A stretch of DNA of 64,000 nt from an uncultured Paracoccaceae bacterium (GCA_947498415.1 CANMKB010000001.1:558001-622000), one strand, 5' to 3'; shown: positions 11,055 through 22,773, counted from the first letter of the stretch. Notes: generated by a model not told the origin, from the letters alone. Numbers and translations are program-made.

Positions 11055-11915
11055 ATGACAAAAACACTGCTCTCTCTCGGTCACGGATTTTCTGCACAAG
11101 CACTCGCCAAAGAACTGCTCCCCCAAGGGTGGCGTGTCATTGGCACCACGCGCAAAGAGGAAAAAGCATATTCGTTTCGCAAGACCGGAGTCGAGCCGCT
11201 GATGTGGCCATGTGATCTGACGGATCATTTGAAGGGGGTCACTCATGTCCTGACTTCTGCTGGGCCCGATGCAGAGGGCGACCCCATTTTGAGAACAGCC
11301 CGCGCTGCAATCGAACAGGCCAAAGATCAATTTGAGTGGGTCGGGTATCTATCGACCACCGGGGTCTATGGTGATCGCGATGGTGGTTGGGTTGATGAAG
11401 AAACGAATTTGGACCCGGCCACCGTGCGTGGCCAGCGCCGTGTTTTAGCCGAGCGAGAGTGGCTGGATATACCAGATCTTCCAGTGCACGTGTTTCGATT
11501 GGCGGGCATCTACGGCCCCGGTCGCGGCCCCTTTGCCAAATTGCGCAAAGGCGTGGCGCAGCGAGTGATCAAAAAGAACCAGGTTTTTTCCAGAATTCAT
11601 GTGCATGACATTGCCCAGGTCTTGGCTGCATCTATTGCCTCGCCTCATCCAGGTCGTATCTACAATGTGTGTGACGATGATCCTCAACCGCCGGAAGTGG
11701 TGATCGTATACGCTGCAAAACTGCTGGGTATGGAGCCCCCGCCGGCTGTGTCGTTTGAAGAGGCCGTGATGAGCCCGATGGCCCGGACATTCTATTCCGA
11801 CAGCAAGCGCGTACGGAATGATCGTATCAAGCAAGAGTTGGGCGTGTCGCTGAAATATCCAGACTTCAAATCAGCGCTGCAGGCCATGCTAGACGAAGAG
11901 AACGGCGTTGGTTAA
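11055..11915 (+). CDS. NAD-dependent epimerase/dehydratase-like (SDR) protein
   Basis: LSLGHGFSAQALAKELLPQGWRVIGTTR nucleotide-binding start; YLSTTGVYGDRDGGWVDE. Confidence 0.8.
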   Translation: MTKTLLSLGHGFSAQALAKELLPQGWRVIGTTRKEEKAYSFRKTGVEPLMWPCDLTDHLKGVTHVLTSAGPDAEGDPILRTARAAIEQAKDQFEWVGYLSTTGVYGDRDGGWVDEETNLDPATVRGQRRVLAEREWLDIPDLPVHVFRLAGIYGPGRGPFAKLRKGVAQRVIKKNQVFSRIHVHDIAQVLAASIASPHPGRIYNVCDDDPQPPEVVIVYAAKLLGMEPPPAVSFEEAVMSPMARTFYSDSKRVRNDRIKQELGVSLKYPDFKSALQAMLDEENGVG

Positions 11916-11935
11916 TCGCCGCTCTTGTTCTGCCC

Positions 11936-13864
11936 TTAGGCAGATTTAGTGCCAATTTGAGTAACGCCGAGCGTGTTTAGAACCTTTGCCTCAATTTGCT
12001 CGGCATTCATGGCCGCCGCATCATACATGTCGCGCGGGCTTGCGTGGTCGATAAACGTATCCGGCAAGACCATTGAACGGTATTTCAGGCCCGTATCAAA
12101 CACGGCGTTTTCTGCCAAAAGCTGCGCCACATGTGAGCCAAAGCCGCCTATCGCACCTTCTTCGATCGTAATCAACGCCTCATGATTATGCGCAAGATCC
12201 AGAATTAGCGCTTCATCAAGAGGTTTGGCAAAACGTGCATCCACAATGGTTGGGCTTATGCCCTTAGCAGACAATGCTTCGGCCGCTTTACGCACTTCTT
12301 CCAGTCGTGTGCCAAAGGAAAGAAGGGCAACGCGTTTACCTTTTTGGATCATCCGGCCTTTGCCGATCTCAAGAATTTCACCGCGTTCCGGAAGTTCTAC
12401 GCCCACGCCTTCGCCACGTGGATAGCGGAAGGCAATAGGGCCATCGTCATACGCGGCAGCCGTGGCGACCATGTGCTTTAGCTCTGCTTCGTCGGCTGCG
12501 GCCATCACCACCATACCCGGAAGATTGGCCATATAAGCGATGTCAAAGCTGCCCGCATGTGTCGCGCCGTCTGCACCTACTAGGCCTGCGCGGTCGATCG
12601 CAAAGCGGACGGGCAATCGTTGAATTGCAACGTCGTGTACCACCTGGTCGTATCCGCGCTGAAGGAACGTTGAATACATCGCGCAGAAAGGTTTCATTCC
12701 GCCGGCCGCAAGGGCTGCGCAAAATGTAACGCCATGTTGTTCGGCAATGGCCACGTCAAAGCAGCGGCTTGGGTAACGCTCTGCAAATAGGTTTAGCCCG
12801 GTGCCATCAGGCATCGCCGCAGTCACCGCAACAATCTTGTCGTCTTCAGCCGCAAGTTCGACCAATGATTCACCAAATACATTGGTATAGCTGGGTGCGT
12901 TGGACGGTGCTTTTTTCTGTTTTCCGGTCAGTACATCGAACTTCGCTGTTGCGTGTCCGCGATCACGGGCGTTTTCAGCGGGGGCATAGCCTTTGCCTTT
13001 TTTCGTCACCACATGCAGCAGCACTGGCCCGTTTGCGCGCTCATGAATAGTGCGCATCACTGGCATCAATTGTTCCATATCGTGGCCATCAATCGGCCCG
13101 ATGTAGGAAAAGCCGAGTTCTTCAAACAGGGTGCCACCCACGGCCATGCCTTTAAGCATTTCCTTAGCGCGTTTTGCACCTTCTCGGAAAGGCTCTGGTA
13201 ATAGAGAAACGGCGCCTTTGGCGGCGGCTTTGAGTTCTTGGAACGGTTCGCCCGCATAAAGGCGCGATAGGTAGGACGACATCGCACCAACGGGTGGCGC
13301 GATGGACATGTCGTTGTCGTTCAAAACAACAAACAATCGGCGACCAAGGTGCCCAGCATTGTTCATCGCCTCATAGGCCATGCCTGCAGAGATGGAGCCA
13401 TCGCCGATGACAGCAATGGCGTCGCCAAGCCCGCCTTCGCATTGCCCACCTAGATCACGGGCTACCGTAAACCCAAGGGCGGCAGAGATAGAGGTTGAAC
13501 TGTGTGCCGCGCCAAACGGGTCAAAGACAGATTCAGAACGTTTTGTGAATCCAGACAAGCCATCTTTCATCCGCAGCGTGCGAATACGGTCACGACGCCC
13601 CGTTAGGATTTTATGCGGATAACATTGGTGCCCCACATCCCAGATGATTTTGTCACGCGGGGTGTCGAATACAGAGTGTAAAGCAACTGTAAGCTCTACA
13701 ACGCCCAAGCCTGCGCCAAGGTGCCCACCGGTTTCCGAAACCGCAGAAACAGTTTCTGCACGCAATTCATGCGCCAGCTGTGTCAGCTCTAAATCATCAA
13801 ACTGCTTTAGGTCTTCGGGTTTGTTCACCCGGTCTAAAAGCGGTGTTTCGGGTCTGGCGGACAT
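11936..13864 (-). CDS. dxs: 1-deoxy-D-xylulose-5-phosphate synthase
   Basis: Whole-length DXS pattern ([45 protein letters not shown]). Confidence 0.96.
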   Translation of the reverse strand: MSARPETPLLDRVNKPEDLKQFDDLELTQLAHELRAETVSAVSETGGHLGAGLGVVELTVALHSVFDTPRDKIIWDVGHQCYPHKILTGRRDRIRTLRMKDGLSGFTKRSESVFDPFGAAHSSTSISAALGFTVARDLGGQCEGGLGDAIAVIGDGSISAGMAYEAMNNAGHLGRRLFVVLNDNDMSIAPPVGAMSSYLSRLYAGEPFQELKAAAKGAVSLLPEPFREGAKRAKEMLKGMAVGGTLFEELGFSYIGPIDGHDMEQLMPVMRTIHERANGPVLLHVVTKKGKGYAPAENARDRGHATAKFDVLTGKQKKAPSNAPSYTNVFGESLVELAAEDDKIVAVTAAMPDGTGLNLFAERYPSRCFDVAIAEQHGVTFCAALAAGGMKPFCAMYSTFLQRGYDQVVHDVAIQRLPVRFAIDRAGLVGADGATHAGSFDIAYMANLPGMVVMAAADEAELKHMVATAAAYDDGPIAFRYPRGEGVGVELPERGEILEIGKGRMIQKGKRVALLSFGTRLEEVRKAAEALSAKGISPTIVDARFAKPLDEALILDLAHNHEALITIEEGAIGGFGSHVAQLLAENAVFDTGLKYRSMVLPDTFIDHASPRDMYDAAAMNAEQIEAKVLNTLGVTQIGTKSA

Positions 13865-13878
13865 AGCTGCCCCTTTTA

Positions 13879-14748
13879 TTAGCTTTCCCGCGAAATAACG
13901 AAACGCGCGGTTTCCCGCAAGGCATCTGCGTTAGTGCCGTAGGGATCAAGTGCTGCGCAGCTTTCGTCAATCAGGTCTTTTGCACGGGCTTTCGCGGCCT
14001 CCATTCCAAGCAAGGATACAAAGGTCGCTTTGCCTGCGGCTTCGTCTTTGCCAAGAGTTTTACCAACCTTCGCGGCGTCTCCTTCGATATCTAGGACATC
14101 GTCCCAGATTTGGAAGGCAAGCCCTAGGCCATCGGCGTAACTTTTAAGTGCGCTTGAATCAGCCTGAGCCATGCGGGCTCCGCATTGGGCAGACCAATTG
14201 ATCAGAGCGCCTGTTTTCCCAGCTTGAAGCGCCATGATTTGATCTAGGGTCAACGGCGTTTCAGCAGTTTCGGCTGCCATATCAAGTGCCTGACCCAAAA
14301 CCATGCCCTGCGCCCCAGCGGCACGTGCAAAGGTGAGTGCAAGTTCTGCGCGCACTTCGGCATGCGGCGAACATTCTGGGTGTGTGATCATTTCAAATGC
14401 AAGGGTTTGCAGTGCATCCCCAGCCAAGACTGCCGTGGCATAGTCCCACTTTACGTGCACTGTTGGTTGACCACGGCGCATGTCGTCATCATCCATGCAA
14501 GGCAAGTCATCGTGAACAAGCGAATAGGCGTGCATGGCTTCGATGCCTGCCGCGGGCCAGATCGACTGGGACATCGGGATGTCATGCAGGCGAGCACTTT
14601 CGGTGACCAGAAACGCGCGAAGGCGTTTACCGCCATGGCTGGCATAGCGCATCGCTTGAACAACCGGCAGCTCGCCGAGCGGTTCAATCACAGAATCCAA
14701 ATGCAGCTGCACTTGCGCCGCAGTGTCCATCAATCGAGATTTGAACAC
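13879..14748 (-). CDS. ispA: Polyprenyl (farnesyl/geranylgeranyl) diphosphate synthase
   Basis: [18 protein letters not shown] and [13 protein letters not shown] aspartate-rich motifs; conserved position between xseB and dxs. Confidence 0.92.
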   Translation of the reverse strand: MFKSRLMDTAAQVQLHLDSVIEPLGELPVVQAMRYASHGGKRLRAFLVTESARLHDIPMSQSIWPAAGIEAMHAYSLVHDDLPCMDDDDMRRGQPTVHVKWDYATAVLAGDALQTLAFEMITHPECSPHAEVRAELALTFARAAGAQGMVLGQALDMAAETAETPLTLDQIMALQAGKTGALINWSAQCGARMAQADSSALKSYADGLGLAFQIWDDVLDIEGDAAKVGKTLGKDEAAGKATFVSLLGMEAAKARAKDLIDESCAALDPYGTNADALRETARFVISRES

Positions 14749-14750
14749 GT

Positions 14751-14993
14751 TTACAGTCCTTCGACGGGCTTTAAGCCATTCGGTTGGCCGTTTGCGTCAA
14801 GGGTGATGGCGGCCACTTTTTCTTCGGCTTCTTTCAGCTTTGCTTCGCAACGTGCCTTTAGTTCAGCACCGCGTTCGTAAAGCTTGATGGATTCTTCAAG
14901 CGCCACGTCTCCGCGTTCAAGTTGTCCAACAACTTGCTCAAGTTCTGCCATGGCTTGTTCAAAGCTCATTTCCGCAACCGGCGTCTCGCTCAT
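14751..14993 (-). CDS. xseB: Exodeoxyribonuclease VII small subunit
   Basis: SFEQAMAELEQVVGQLERGDVALEESIKLYERG. Confidence 0.94.
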   Translation of the reverse strand: MSETPVAEMSFEQAMAELEQVVGQLERGDVALEESIKLYERGAELKARCEAKLKEAEEKVAAITLDANGQPNGLKPVEGL

Positions 14994-15925
14994 GCGCCAT
15001 TCTCCATCAATACTGTCACGTGTGCTGCGACCGAGGCCGCGAGTGCTCTCAGATCATATCCGCCTTCTAAAGTCGAGACGATACGCCCCTTGCAATGTTT
15101 TGCCGCAAGGTCGCAAAGTTTTTGAGTAAGCCATGCGAAATCTTCGGTTTGCCAATTCAATTGCGCCAGCGGGTCATCCGCATGAGCGTCAAACCCAGCC
15201 GAAATGATGATCAACTCAGGCTGATAGCGATCAATCGCCGGAAAGATCTCGCGTTGGTAAACAGCTTGCATCTCTGCCCTGCCTGAATGAGGGGACAACG
15301 GCAGGTTCCAAATGTTGTTGTGGCCGCCTGTTTCGTTCTCATGTCCGCTTCCGGGCCACAGCGGGCTTTGGTGGCTAGAGAAAAACTGCACACGTTCCTC
15401 GTTCCACAGCAGCGCCTGAGTGCCATTCCCGTGGTGAACGTCAAAGTCGATGACAGTCACCCGCGACAAGCCATGACGCTTAATTGCATGACGCGCTGCA
15501 ATGGCGGCATTTCCAAAAAGACAAAAGCCCATTGGGGTGGATTGCTCGGCATGATGGCCCGGCGGTCGTGTGGCGATAAATGCATTCGAAACCTCACCCG
15601 CTAGCACGGCGTCGACTGCAGCAACATTGGCACCAACAGCGCGGCGGGCCGCCAAGAGCGTACCTACCGACATATGCGTATCTGCATCCAAAGCACGCCC
15701 CCCGGAGGTGGGCGATGCAGAGGTGATCCGATCTAAATATGCGCGTGGATGGCATAGCAAAATGTCGTCGTCGGAGCATTCCGGCGCATTGCGACGGTCC
15801 AGTGCATCAAACGCAGGTGTTGCAAGTGCGATTTGAATTGCTTCAAGTCGCGCCACCTGCTCTGGGTGACCAGAAGGCATGATGTGATTAAGGCAATCGG
15901 TGTGTGTATAAATGGCAGTTGTCAT
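14990..15925 (-). CDS. Histone deacetylase family protein
   Basis: RPPGHHAEQSTPMGFCLFGNAAIAARHA..VIDFDVHHGNGTQ; internal ATG chosen. Confidence 0.92.
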   Translation of the reverse strand: MTTAIYTHTDCLNHIMPSGHPEQVARLEAIQIALATPAFDALDRRNAPECSDDDILLCHPRAYLDRITSASPTSGGRALDADTHMSVGTLLAARRAVGANVAAVDAVLAGEVSNAFIATRPPGHHAEQSTPMGFCLFGNAAIAARHAIKRHGLSRVTVIDFDVHHGNGTQALLWNEERVQFFSSHQSPLWPGSGHENETGGHNNIWNLPLSPHSGRAEMQAVYQREIFPAIDRYQPELIIISAGFDAHADDPLAQLNWQTEDFAWLTQKLCDLAAKHCKGRIVSTLEGGYDLRALAASVAAHVTVLMENGA

Positions 15926-15963
15926 ATGCGGCATCAAAGCCGGAACAAAAGCGAGCTGACAAG

Positions 15964-16509
15964 ATGCGGAATTTACTTTTCTTAACTTGGCCTCTGATTT
16001 TTCTGGGTCTGGCCGTAAATGCAGAGCCTGTATGGCAGGTTCAGAGCGACCTGAATAATGATGGGAATGCGGAAAGTTTCACGCTTTATGAGATGCCCGA
16101 ACATCAGATTAATCTGCGCATTACCGAAAACGGTGAAACACTTTTAGAAGTCGAAGATTTTGTCTGGCAGGGTGGTTTGTTTGGGCAAATCCCTGAACTT
16201 GAAGTGGCGGCTAACGGCTCTGTTCAAGTTATCTCAATGAATGAAGGGTGCTGCCGCCATCGCTGGAGCCAGACAGTCACCATAGCTTACCGAAAAGGCG
16301 CGTACCGTGTGGCCGGAATTACTTATATCTGGCGTGATACATTGGATCTGGAAGACTGGGGCATTTGTGACGTGAACCTACTGAACGGTCGGGGCACCCT
16401 AACAAAAGGGGATCTGCCTGCACGCGCGATCCGGGCTAAGGGCTACGCCCCGAAAGTTCTCGATTGGAGTGTAAGTAGTGATCTTCCAGACGCTTGCAAA
16501 CTAGAGTGA
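15964..16509 (+). CDS. Hypothetical exported protein (VCBS-like N-terminal)
   Basis: Signal peptide MRNLLFLTWPLIFLGLAVNAEP then QSDLNNDGNAESFTLYE. Confidence 0.6.
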   Translation: MRNLLFLTWPLIFLGLAVNAEPVWQVQSDLNNDGNAESFTLYEMPEHQINLRITENGETLLEVEDFVWQGGLFGQIPELEVAANGSVQVISMNEGCCRHRWSQTVTIAYRKGAYRVAGITYIWRDTLDLEDWGICDVNLLNGRGTLTKGDLPARAIRAKGYAPKVLDWSVSSDLPDACKLE

Positions 16510-16514
16510 TCCGC

Positions 16515-17216
16515 TTACTCCGGCGCGAGCATATATCCAGCGCCGCGCACAGTTTGTAGGTAACGTGGTTGTTTCGGGTCGCTTTCAATTTTACGGCGCA
16601 GGCGCGTGATCTGAACATCGACAGCACGTTCTTGTGCTTGGCCACGATCGCGCCCTAGGTCTTCGACGAGTTTTGCACGGCTAATGGGTTCTCCTGGAGT
16701 GGCAGAGAAAATCTTCATCAATTGACTTTCTGTTGCGGTTAGGCGCACCAGATCGTCACCCTGCCACATCTCGCCGCGCTCAATGTCGTAACGGATATCG
16801 CCTAGCTTTAGGACCTTTGGCACAGCATCTTTGTCATTGCTTTCCGGCACACGTCGCAGGATTGCGTTGATGCGCAACAGCAATTCCTTTGGCTCAAAAG
16901 GCTTAGAGAGATAATCATCCGCCCCGGCCTCGAGACCGGCAATGCGGTCTTCAGTTTCACCTTTTGCCGTCAGCAGCATAATGGGCGTCGCAGATGTTTC
17001 CCGAATGGCGCGTGTCAGGCTTACGCCATCTTCGCCAGGCATCATGACATCCAGTACGATCATATCAAAATCGAGCCCTTCGAGGATGCGCCGGGCATGG
17101 GCCGCATCTCGGGCTGCGGAGACAAGAAAGCCATTCCGGATCAGGAATTTTTGAAGCAGACCGCGAATGCGTTCGTCATCGTCGATAATCAGTAGGTGAG
17201 GCTGCATTTCCATCAT
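16515..17216 (-). CDS. petR: OmpR-family response regulator (PetR-like)
   Basis: Receiver (LLIIDDDERIRGLLQKFL..IVLDVMMPGEDG) plus wHTH; overlaps a MarR gene as in the petP-petR pair of Rhodobacter. Confidence 0.8.
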   Translation of the reverse strand: MMEMQPHLLIIDDDERIRGLLQKFLIRNGFLVSAARDAAHARRILEGLDFDMIVLDVMMPGEDGVSLTRAIRETSATPIMLLTAKGETEDRIAGLEAGADDYLSKPFEPKELLLRINAILRRVPESNDKDAVPKVLKLGDIRYDIERGEMWQGDDLVRLTATESQLMKIFSATPGEPISRAKLVEDLGRDRGQAQERAVDVQITRLRRKIESDPKQPRYLQTVRGAGYMLAPE

Positions 17217-17773
17217 GAATTGGTCTCGCGTAATCCGGTGTATCGACGTCGCATTTCAGTATCCATCATTGCCTCTAGCACACGACGGAAGCCTGCAACA
17301 TCTTCTGGGCCTGCATCGCGATAAGCGGCACGCATCCGCGTACGCTGCGCATCAGATAGTCGCGCCTCAAGTGCTGTCCCTGTTTCCGTTAGAAATAGAT
17401 TGCGTTCGCGCTTATCCACTTTACCGACGCGGCTTTCGACCAAACCATCTTCGATCAGCGTCCTTAAGACACGATTGAGCGATTGCTTTGTAACGCCCAA
17501 GATTTCCAGAAGATTGGTTACAGTGGTTCCGGGTGCACGATTGATAAAGTGAATGGCTCGGTGATGGGCGCGGCCGTAGGCCATTGTCGCAAGGATCCGG
17601 TCGGGTTCAGATGTTAATCCGCGATAGGCGAAATATACCGCCTCGATTCCCTGACGGATTTGTTCGTCTGTCAGAAAGAGCAGGCTTTCACTGCCGTAGG
17701 AGTCGCCCATCTTCTTAATTTCCATTCGAAATTTATCTTTGTTCCCTTCACAATATGTCAGCGTTGTTGACAC
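17213..17773 (-). CDS. petP: MarR-family regulator (PetP-like)
   Basis: MarR wHTH (PGTTVTNLLEILGVTKQSLNRVLRTLIEDGLVESR), overlapping the response regulator gene. Confidence 0.75.
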   Translation of the reverse strand: MSTTLTYCEGNKDKFRMEIKKMGDSYGSESLLFLTDEQIRQGIEAVYFAYRGLTSEPDRILATMAYGRAHHRAIHFINRAPGTTVTNLLEILGVTKQSLNRVLRTLIEDGLVESRVGKVDKRERNLFLTETGTALEARLSDAQRTRMRAAYRDAGPEDVAGFRRVLEAMMDTEMRRRYTGLRETNS

Positions 17774-17881
17774 TCCAAGGGTGAATTGATAGCGAAACTC
17801 AGTTTTTGCGTAATATTACGACCGGATCGGCTCGATCTTGCGCAATAATCGAAAATTACAATTGATAAAGAAGGGTGCACC

Positions 17882-18751
17882 ATGGCGGGCGCATATGATG
17901 ATCGCGACGGGAAAATCTGGTTGGACGGCAAGCTTGTCGAATGGCGGGATGCCAATGTGCATATTCTGTCACACGCTTTACACTATGCCAGCTCTGTTTT
18001 TGAGGGCGAACGCGCCTACAATGGTAAAATCTTCAAAAGCGTCGAGCACTCTGAGCGCCTTTTGAAATCCGGTGAGATGATGGATATGCCCATCCCTTAC
18101 ACCGTCGAAGAAATCGAAAAAGCGAAATATGACGCTTTGAATGCCAATGGTTTTAAAGACGCCTATGTGCGTGTTGTGGCATGGCGCGGAGCGGGCGAAG
18201 ACATGGGTGTTGCGTCCTCTAAGAACCCGGTGCGCATGGCCGTCGCTGTTTGGGAATGGGGCGCCTACTATGGCGACGCAAAAATGCAGGGCGCGAAACT
18301 AGATATCGCAAAATGGAAACGTCCTTCACCTGAGACGATTCCAACAGCGGCGAAAGCAGCAGGTCTTTACATGATTTGCACAATGTCGAAACATGCTGCC
18401 GAAGCTAAAGGTTGCTCGGATGCGTTGTTTTACGATTACCGCGGCTATGTCGCAGAGGCGACCGGCGCCAATGTGTTCTTTGTTAAAGACGGCGAAGTGC
18501 ACACCCCCATCCCTGACGCGATCCTAAACGGTATCACACGTCAAACCATTATTCAGATGTTGAAGGACAAAGGCATCAACGTGATTGAGCGTCACATCAT
18601 GCCGGAAGAGCTTGGTTCTTTTGAGCAGTGCTGGCTGACGGGGACCGCAGCCGAAGTGACGCCTGTCGGCCAGATTGGTGACCACAAATTCGAAGTCGGC
18701 GATATCACCCGCGATGTTGCTGAAAGTTACGAAGCACTGGTTCGCGCTTAA
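17882..18751 (+). CDS. ilvE: Branched-chain amino acid aminotransferase
   Basis: Class IV aminotransferase pattern; YVAEATGANVFFVKDGEVHTP; SFEQCWLTGTAAEVTPV. Confidence 0.92.
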   Translation: MAGAYDDRDGKIWLDGKLVEWRDANVHILSHALHYASSVFEGERAYNGKIFKSVEHSERLLKSGEMMDMPIPYTVEEIEKAKYDALNANGFKDAYVRVVAWRGAGEDMGVASSKNPVRMAVAVWEWGAYYGDAKMQGAKLDIAKWKRPSPETIPTAAKAAGLYMICTMSKHAAEAKGCSDALFYDYRGYVAEATGANVFFVKDGEVHTPIPDAILNGITRQTIIQMLKDKGINVIERHIMPEELGSFEQCWLTGTAAEVTPVGQIGDHKFEVGDITRDVAESYEALVRA

Positions 18752-18772
18752 TCCCATTCTTACGCTCGTGTC

Positions 18773-18802
18773 AAAGCCGTCCGATTTCGGGCGGCTTTTT
18801 TT
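18773..18802 (+). terminator. Rho-independent terminator after ilvE
   Basis: AAAGCCGTCCG-ATTT-CGGGCGGCTTTTTTT. Confidence 0.75.
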
Positions 18803-19724
18803 ATCCCTGTGGGGTCATATTTGGGCGGGCCTTGCCGCGTTTCAAGCCAAGCTGACGCTCGCGCCAAATGATCAGGATGCCACCTGATACGATCAGGCAA
18901 GCACCAGAAATCGTCCATACTGTCGGCACCTCGGCGAAGATGAAATAGCCGATCACCACCGCAAAGATCATTGAAACGTAATCAAAAGGTGCCAGCAAAG
19001 AAGCTTCTGCGTGTTTGTAACTAAGCGTCAGGAAGATTTGCGCAATACCGCCGATCAGGCCCGCGCTGATCAAATACAGAAATTCTTTAGAACTTGGCAT
19101 GACCCAACCAAAGGGCAGGGTGAGCAATGACAGGATCGTCGCGGTCAAAGAGAAATAAAACACGATGGCCGAGGTTTGTTCGGTTTGGGCCAAGCGACGG
19201 ATGTGGATTTGGGCAAGTGCTCGAAACACAGCTGACCCTAGAACCAGCGTAGCACCTAGCAACATCAGTGTTTGCGGGCCTCCACCATCGAACTCTGCAA
19301 GACGCGGGTAAAGAACAATGCCAACCCCAACCAGCCCAATCGTGACCGCTGACAATCGCACCACGCGGATTTTTTCGCCGAGGAACATTGCTGCAAATAT
19401 CACGATCAGCAGCGGGGAGGTGAAGCTAATGGCGACGACCTGGGGCAAGGGAAGTAGGCCCAGCCCGGCAAATCCAAGCACCATGGCTGTGGTTCCGATA
19501 AGACCTCTCCAGAAGTGTCCCATAGGTTTTTTGACTTTAAGCCCGGTGCGGATTTCACCGCGATACAGAAGCCAAGCCAAAATAACAAAGAGCGCAAAGA
19601 ACGATCTAAAGAACACGGCTTCCCACGCAGGCACATGTGGTGCTGACGCTTTGATGAGTGAATCCATGATTGCGAAGAGAAAGAGTGCGAAGACTTTGCT
19701 TAGAATGCCAAGTGCGGGGTTCAT
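18801..19724 (-). CDS. DMT-superfamily (EamA) transporter
   Basis: About ten hydrophobic helices, two EamA-like repeats. Confidence 0.85.
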   Translation of the reverse strand: MNPALGILSKVFALFLFAIMDSLIKASAPHVPAWEAVFFRSFFALFVILAWLLYRGEIRTGLKVKKPMGHFWRGLIGTTAMVLGFAGLGLLPLPQVVAISFTSPLLIVIFAAMFLGEKIRVVRLSAVTIGLVGVGIVLYPRLAEFDGGGPQTLMLLGATLVLGSAVFRALAQIHIRRLAQTEQTSAIVFYFSLTATILSLLTLPFGWVMPSSKEFLYLISAGLIGGIAQIFLTLSYKHAEASLLAPFDYVSMIFAVVIGYFIFAEVPTVWTISGACLIVSGGILIIWRERQLGLKRGKARPNMTPQG

Positions 19725-19811
19725 TGAGGGCGCCTCGTAGGGCGGGCGCTTTCGCCCGTGCGTCGCAGGTGTCGCACGTGGATTTCAGGGGTGCAATGCA
19801 AATGTCGCCTT

Positions 19812-20477
19812 TTAGCTGATCAAGTCTGACCAGTGTTTCGGCAACTCGGTGTCCATTTCTTTGGACATCTGGCGCAAGTACGCCAGCATCAATTTAGCAC
19901 GTTTCCGGGCGATCTTGCGGCCTTTTTTGGTGCGCATTTCGTTTGGAAGCTGCAGCAATTTAAGGTGCCAATGGTCGATTGACCAAAGCTGATCATCTAA
20001 TTCGCGATTGGCCGCAAATGGATCATTTGGATCCGCAAGGGGGCGATCCATCGTGCCTGCCACCATAAAGGTGCGGGCGATACCAATAGCACCCAGAGCA
20101 TCGAGCCGATCAGAGTCGCGCAGAATGATAGCCTCGGGCGTCTTTGGGGGAATACCTGCGGAATAGCTGTGTGCCTCGATGGCATGTTGGGCTGCTTTGA
20201 TTTCGGTGTCGGAATACCCAAGTTTGGCCAAAATAGGCTCTGCTTTTTCCGCTGACAGTCGAGAGGCCTCTTTGCGGTTTGGGGCGTCTTTTGGCAAGTT
20301 GACCAAATCGTGCAAATACGCGGCAGCCATTAAAACACGTAGATCGGCGTTGCCTTCGTCTTTGGCAATGCGCCGTGCGTTGGCCCAAACGCGATCCAGA
20401 TGCAATACATCGTGCGCTGGGTCTTGTTCCATCTCGATTTTAATGATGGCGCGTAATTTCGCCCGCAGTTCTTTCAT
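19812..20477 (-). CDS. HD domain-containing protein
   Basis: HDVLHLDRVWANARRIA...AAYLHDLVN; ATG overlaps the aroC stop (TAATG). Confidence 0.82.
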   Translation of the reverse strand: MKELRAKLRAIIKIEMEQDPAHDVLHLDRVWANARRIAKDEGNADLRVLMAAAYLHDLVNLPKDAPNRKEASRLSAEKAEPILAKLGYSDTEIKAAQHAIEAHSYSAGIPPKTPEAIILRDSDRLDALGAIGIARTFMVAGTMDRPLADPNDPFAANRELDDQLWSIDHWHLKLLQLPNEMRTKKGRKIARKRAKLMLAYLRQMSKEMDTELPKHWSDLIS

Positions 20478-21583
20478 TATCCAATCGTGCCTTGATTTTC
20501 GCCGATCTGACCGCGATGCAGCAACAGATGATCTAGAATGACACAGGCCATCATAGCCTCGGCCACCGGGACGGCGCGAATGCCGACGCATGGATCGTGG
20601 CGACCTTTGGTGATCACTTCGGTGGGTGATCCGTCAATTCGGATCGACTTGCGTGGGGTCAAAATAGATGACGTTGGTTTGACTGCAAACCGAACCACAA
20701 CATCTTGTCCTGTCGAAATACCACCAAGAATACCGCCAGAGTGGTTGGATGAGTAAACCGGATTGCCGTCTTCACCCATGTAGATTTCGTCTGCGTTTTC
20801 TGTGCCCTTCAAGCGTGCAGCCGCCATGCCTTCGCCAATTTCAACACCTTTCACTGCGTTGATTGACATCATTGCTGCGGCAAGGTCGGTGTCGAGCTTG
20901 CCATAAATCGGTGCGCCAATGCCGGCTGGAACGCCGCGTGCAACTACTTCGATTTCCGCCCCGACAGAGTCATGCGCTTTGCGTAGGGATTGCAGATAAT
21001 CTTCCCATTCCTTCGCTTGGGCCGCGCCATTTGGAATCCAAAAGTCATTCTGGTCAATGGCCGCCCAATCAAAGCCATCACGATCAATCGTGACGTCGCC
21101 CATGCGGGTCATGTACCCTTTGATTTCAAGCTGTGGTGCAAGAGCTTTGATCGCCTCGCGTGCAATGCCGCCAGCAGCGACGCGTGCTGCTGTTTCACGT
21201 GCTGAAGAGCGTCCGCCACCTCGGTAATCACGATTGCCGTATTTTTGGTGATAAGTGATATCTGCATGGCCGGGGCGAAATGTTTGTGAAATTTCGCCAT
21301 AGTCCCGGCTGCGCTGATCGGTGTTTTCGATCATCAGCTGGATGGGAGTGCCAGTAGATTTACCATCAAACACACCAGAGAGAATTTTTACCGCATCGGG
21401 CTCATTGCGCTGTGTGGTGTTTTTGTTTTGGCCAGGGCGCCGTTTATCTAGCCAAACTTGCAGCATCTCAGGTTCGATCGGTACATTTGGCGGGCAGCCA
21501 TCAACCGTTGCGCCAAGCGCTGGTCCGTGGCTCTCACCCCAAGTGGTGACGCGAAAGAGATGTCCGAATGAATTGACTGACAT
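20477..21583 (-). CDS. aroC: Chorismate synthase
   Basis: [43 protein letters not shown]. Confidence 0.96.
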   Translation of the reverse strand: MSVNSFGHLFRVTTWGESHGPALGATVDGCPPNVPIEPEMLQVWLDKRRPGQNKNTTQRNEPDAVKILSGVFDGKSTGTPIQLMIENTDQRSRDYGEISQTFRPGHADITYHQKYGNRDYRGGGRSSARETAARVAAGGIAREAIKALAPQLEIKGYMTRMGDVTIDRDGFDWAAIDQNDFWIPNGAAQAKEWEDYLQSLRKAHDSVGAEIEVVARGVPAGIGAPIYGKLDTDLAAAMMSINAVKGVEIGEGMAAARLKGTENADEIYMGEDGNPVYSSNHSGGILGGISTGQDVVVRFAVKPTSSILTPRKSIRIDGSPTEVITKGRHDPCVGIRAVPVAEAMMACVILDHLLLHRGQIGENQGTIG

Positions 21584-21646
21584 GGGTAGGCTCCTGTTTC
21601 AAATCTCCTTTATCCTCAAAGCGCACGAGGGGGAAGCCTTTCACAC

Positions 21647-21675
21647 AAAAGGCCGCCCATCTGTTGCGGGCGGCC
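21647..21675 (-). terminator. Stem-loop downstream of the 21700-22002 gene
   Basis: AAAAGGCCGCCC ... GGGCGGCC inverted repeat. Confidence 0.55.
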
Positions 21676-21699
21676 CTGGTCAATCGACAAACGGTTTGG

Positions 21700-22002
21700 T
21701 TAGTTTACAGCCTCGACCACTTTGATTGTCGGGCGTTTTGGCTGATATTCCATGCGCTGCAAAACAAAGTCAGGCATACCATGATAAAGGTGATGCCAAA
21801 TTGGTCGTTCGATGGCTGGCGTAAGATAGCGGTGTAGATCGTGACCTGATCGAGATTGGTTCACAGCATCAACACCTGTGATTTGATACATCGATAGCGC
21901 ATATTGATCTGTGGTATGGGCTGCTGCGGGGACAGCGATACTTAGGGATGCGACCAAACTCGCAATCCCTACGCCCATGGAAGTGACCCCAAGGCGTCTC
22001 AT
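21700..22002 (-). CDS. Small hypothetical exported protein
   Basis: ORF with signal-peptide-like N-terminus; terminator downstream. Confidence 0.5.
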   Translation of the reverse strand: MRRLGVTSMGVGIASLVASLSIAVPAAAHTTDQYALSMYQITGVDAVNQSRSGHDLHRYLTPAIERPIWHHLYHGMPDFVLQRMEYQPKRPTIKVVEAVN

Positions 22003-22244
22003 TACGAAATCCTTTCTCCGGATATGTGCGAAGTTCTAGTCTTCAGATGGGTCTCGGGATGCGGGAATTCTAGATCGCTCAAGCTGTTTTGCGTTCACGT
22101 TTTGGGGAATGGGAGGGCGCAAAAACGTGAATAGATAAGAATGCACCGGACGCTTCGGTCTATTCGCAACAATATTACTTTCATGATGGGGTGTGCCCAC
22201 TTTGCACACGGAAAACTTTGTCGTATGTCTGAGATTACAAAAAA

Positions 22245-22321
22245 AGACCCGTAGCTCAGCTGGATAGAGCAATCGCCTCCTAAGCGATAGGCCAGCGGTT
22301 CGAATCCGCTCGGGTCTGCCA
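22245..22321 (+). tRNA. tRNA-Arg (anticodon CCT)
   Basis: AGACCCG acceptor pairs with CGGGTCT; ATCGC-CTCCTAA-GCGAT anticodon arm; AGCGG-TTCGAAT-CCGCT T arm; encoded CCA. Confidence 0.95.
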
Positions 22322-22773
22322 ATCGTTTGGTGCCTAAAAAACCAAATGTCTGCGCAAAACGCAGAACAAACATTGCGCAAAATGTTGGTTCGGTAAGTTG
22401 AGTTTTTGTTAAATAGTTGATTTAGAAGTGAAAATCACCCAAGCGGATTTATGGTTGCTATCAACGTATTATTTTTTCAGCGACATTTCTCGTAAAGAGA
22501 CGTTTTATCTAAGTTCACGGTAGCCTTTGATTGCTGTTTCAAGAGTGTATGCATGCGCAAAAAGGGCGGAAAGCTGACCTTTGCTGCGTGCGCGAGTGTT
22601 TATACATAAGTGAATGAAAGTAGACATTCAGGCACTGGTTTTTCAATTGCGCCCATGCAATCACTTTGTGGGCCAAAGCCCTTGGCTATGTTAGATGCGA
22701 ATTTGATTTGCATCTTTGCCCGACAACTCTAGGGTGCAAGGTAGATTTTTGATTTCGCATTGGATGTTTAGGG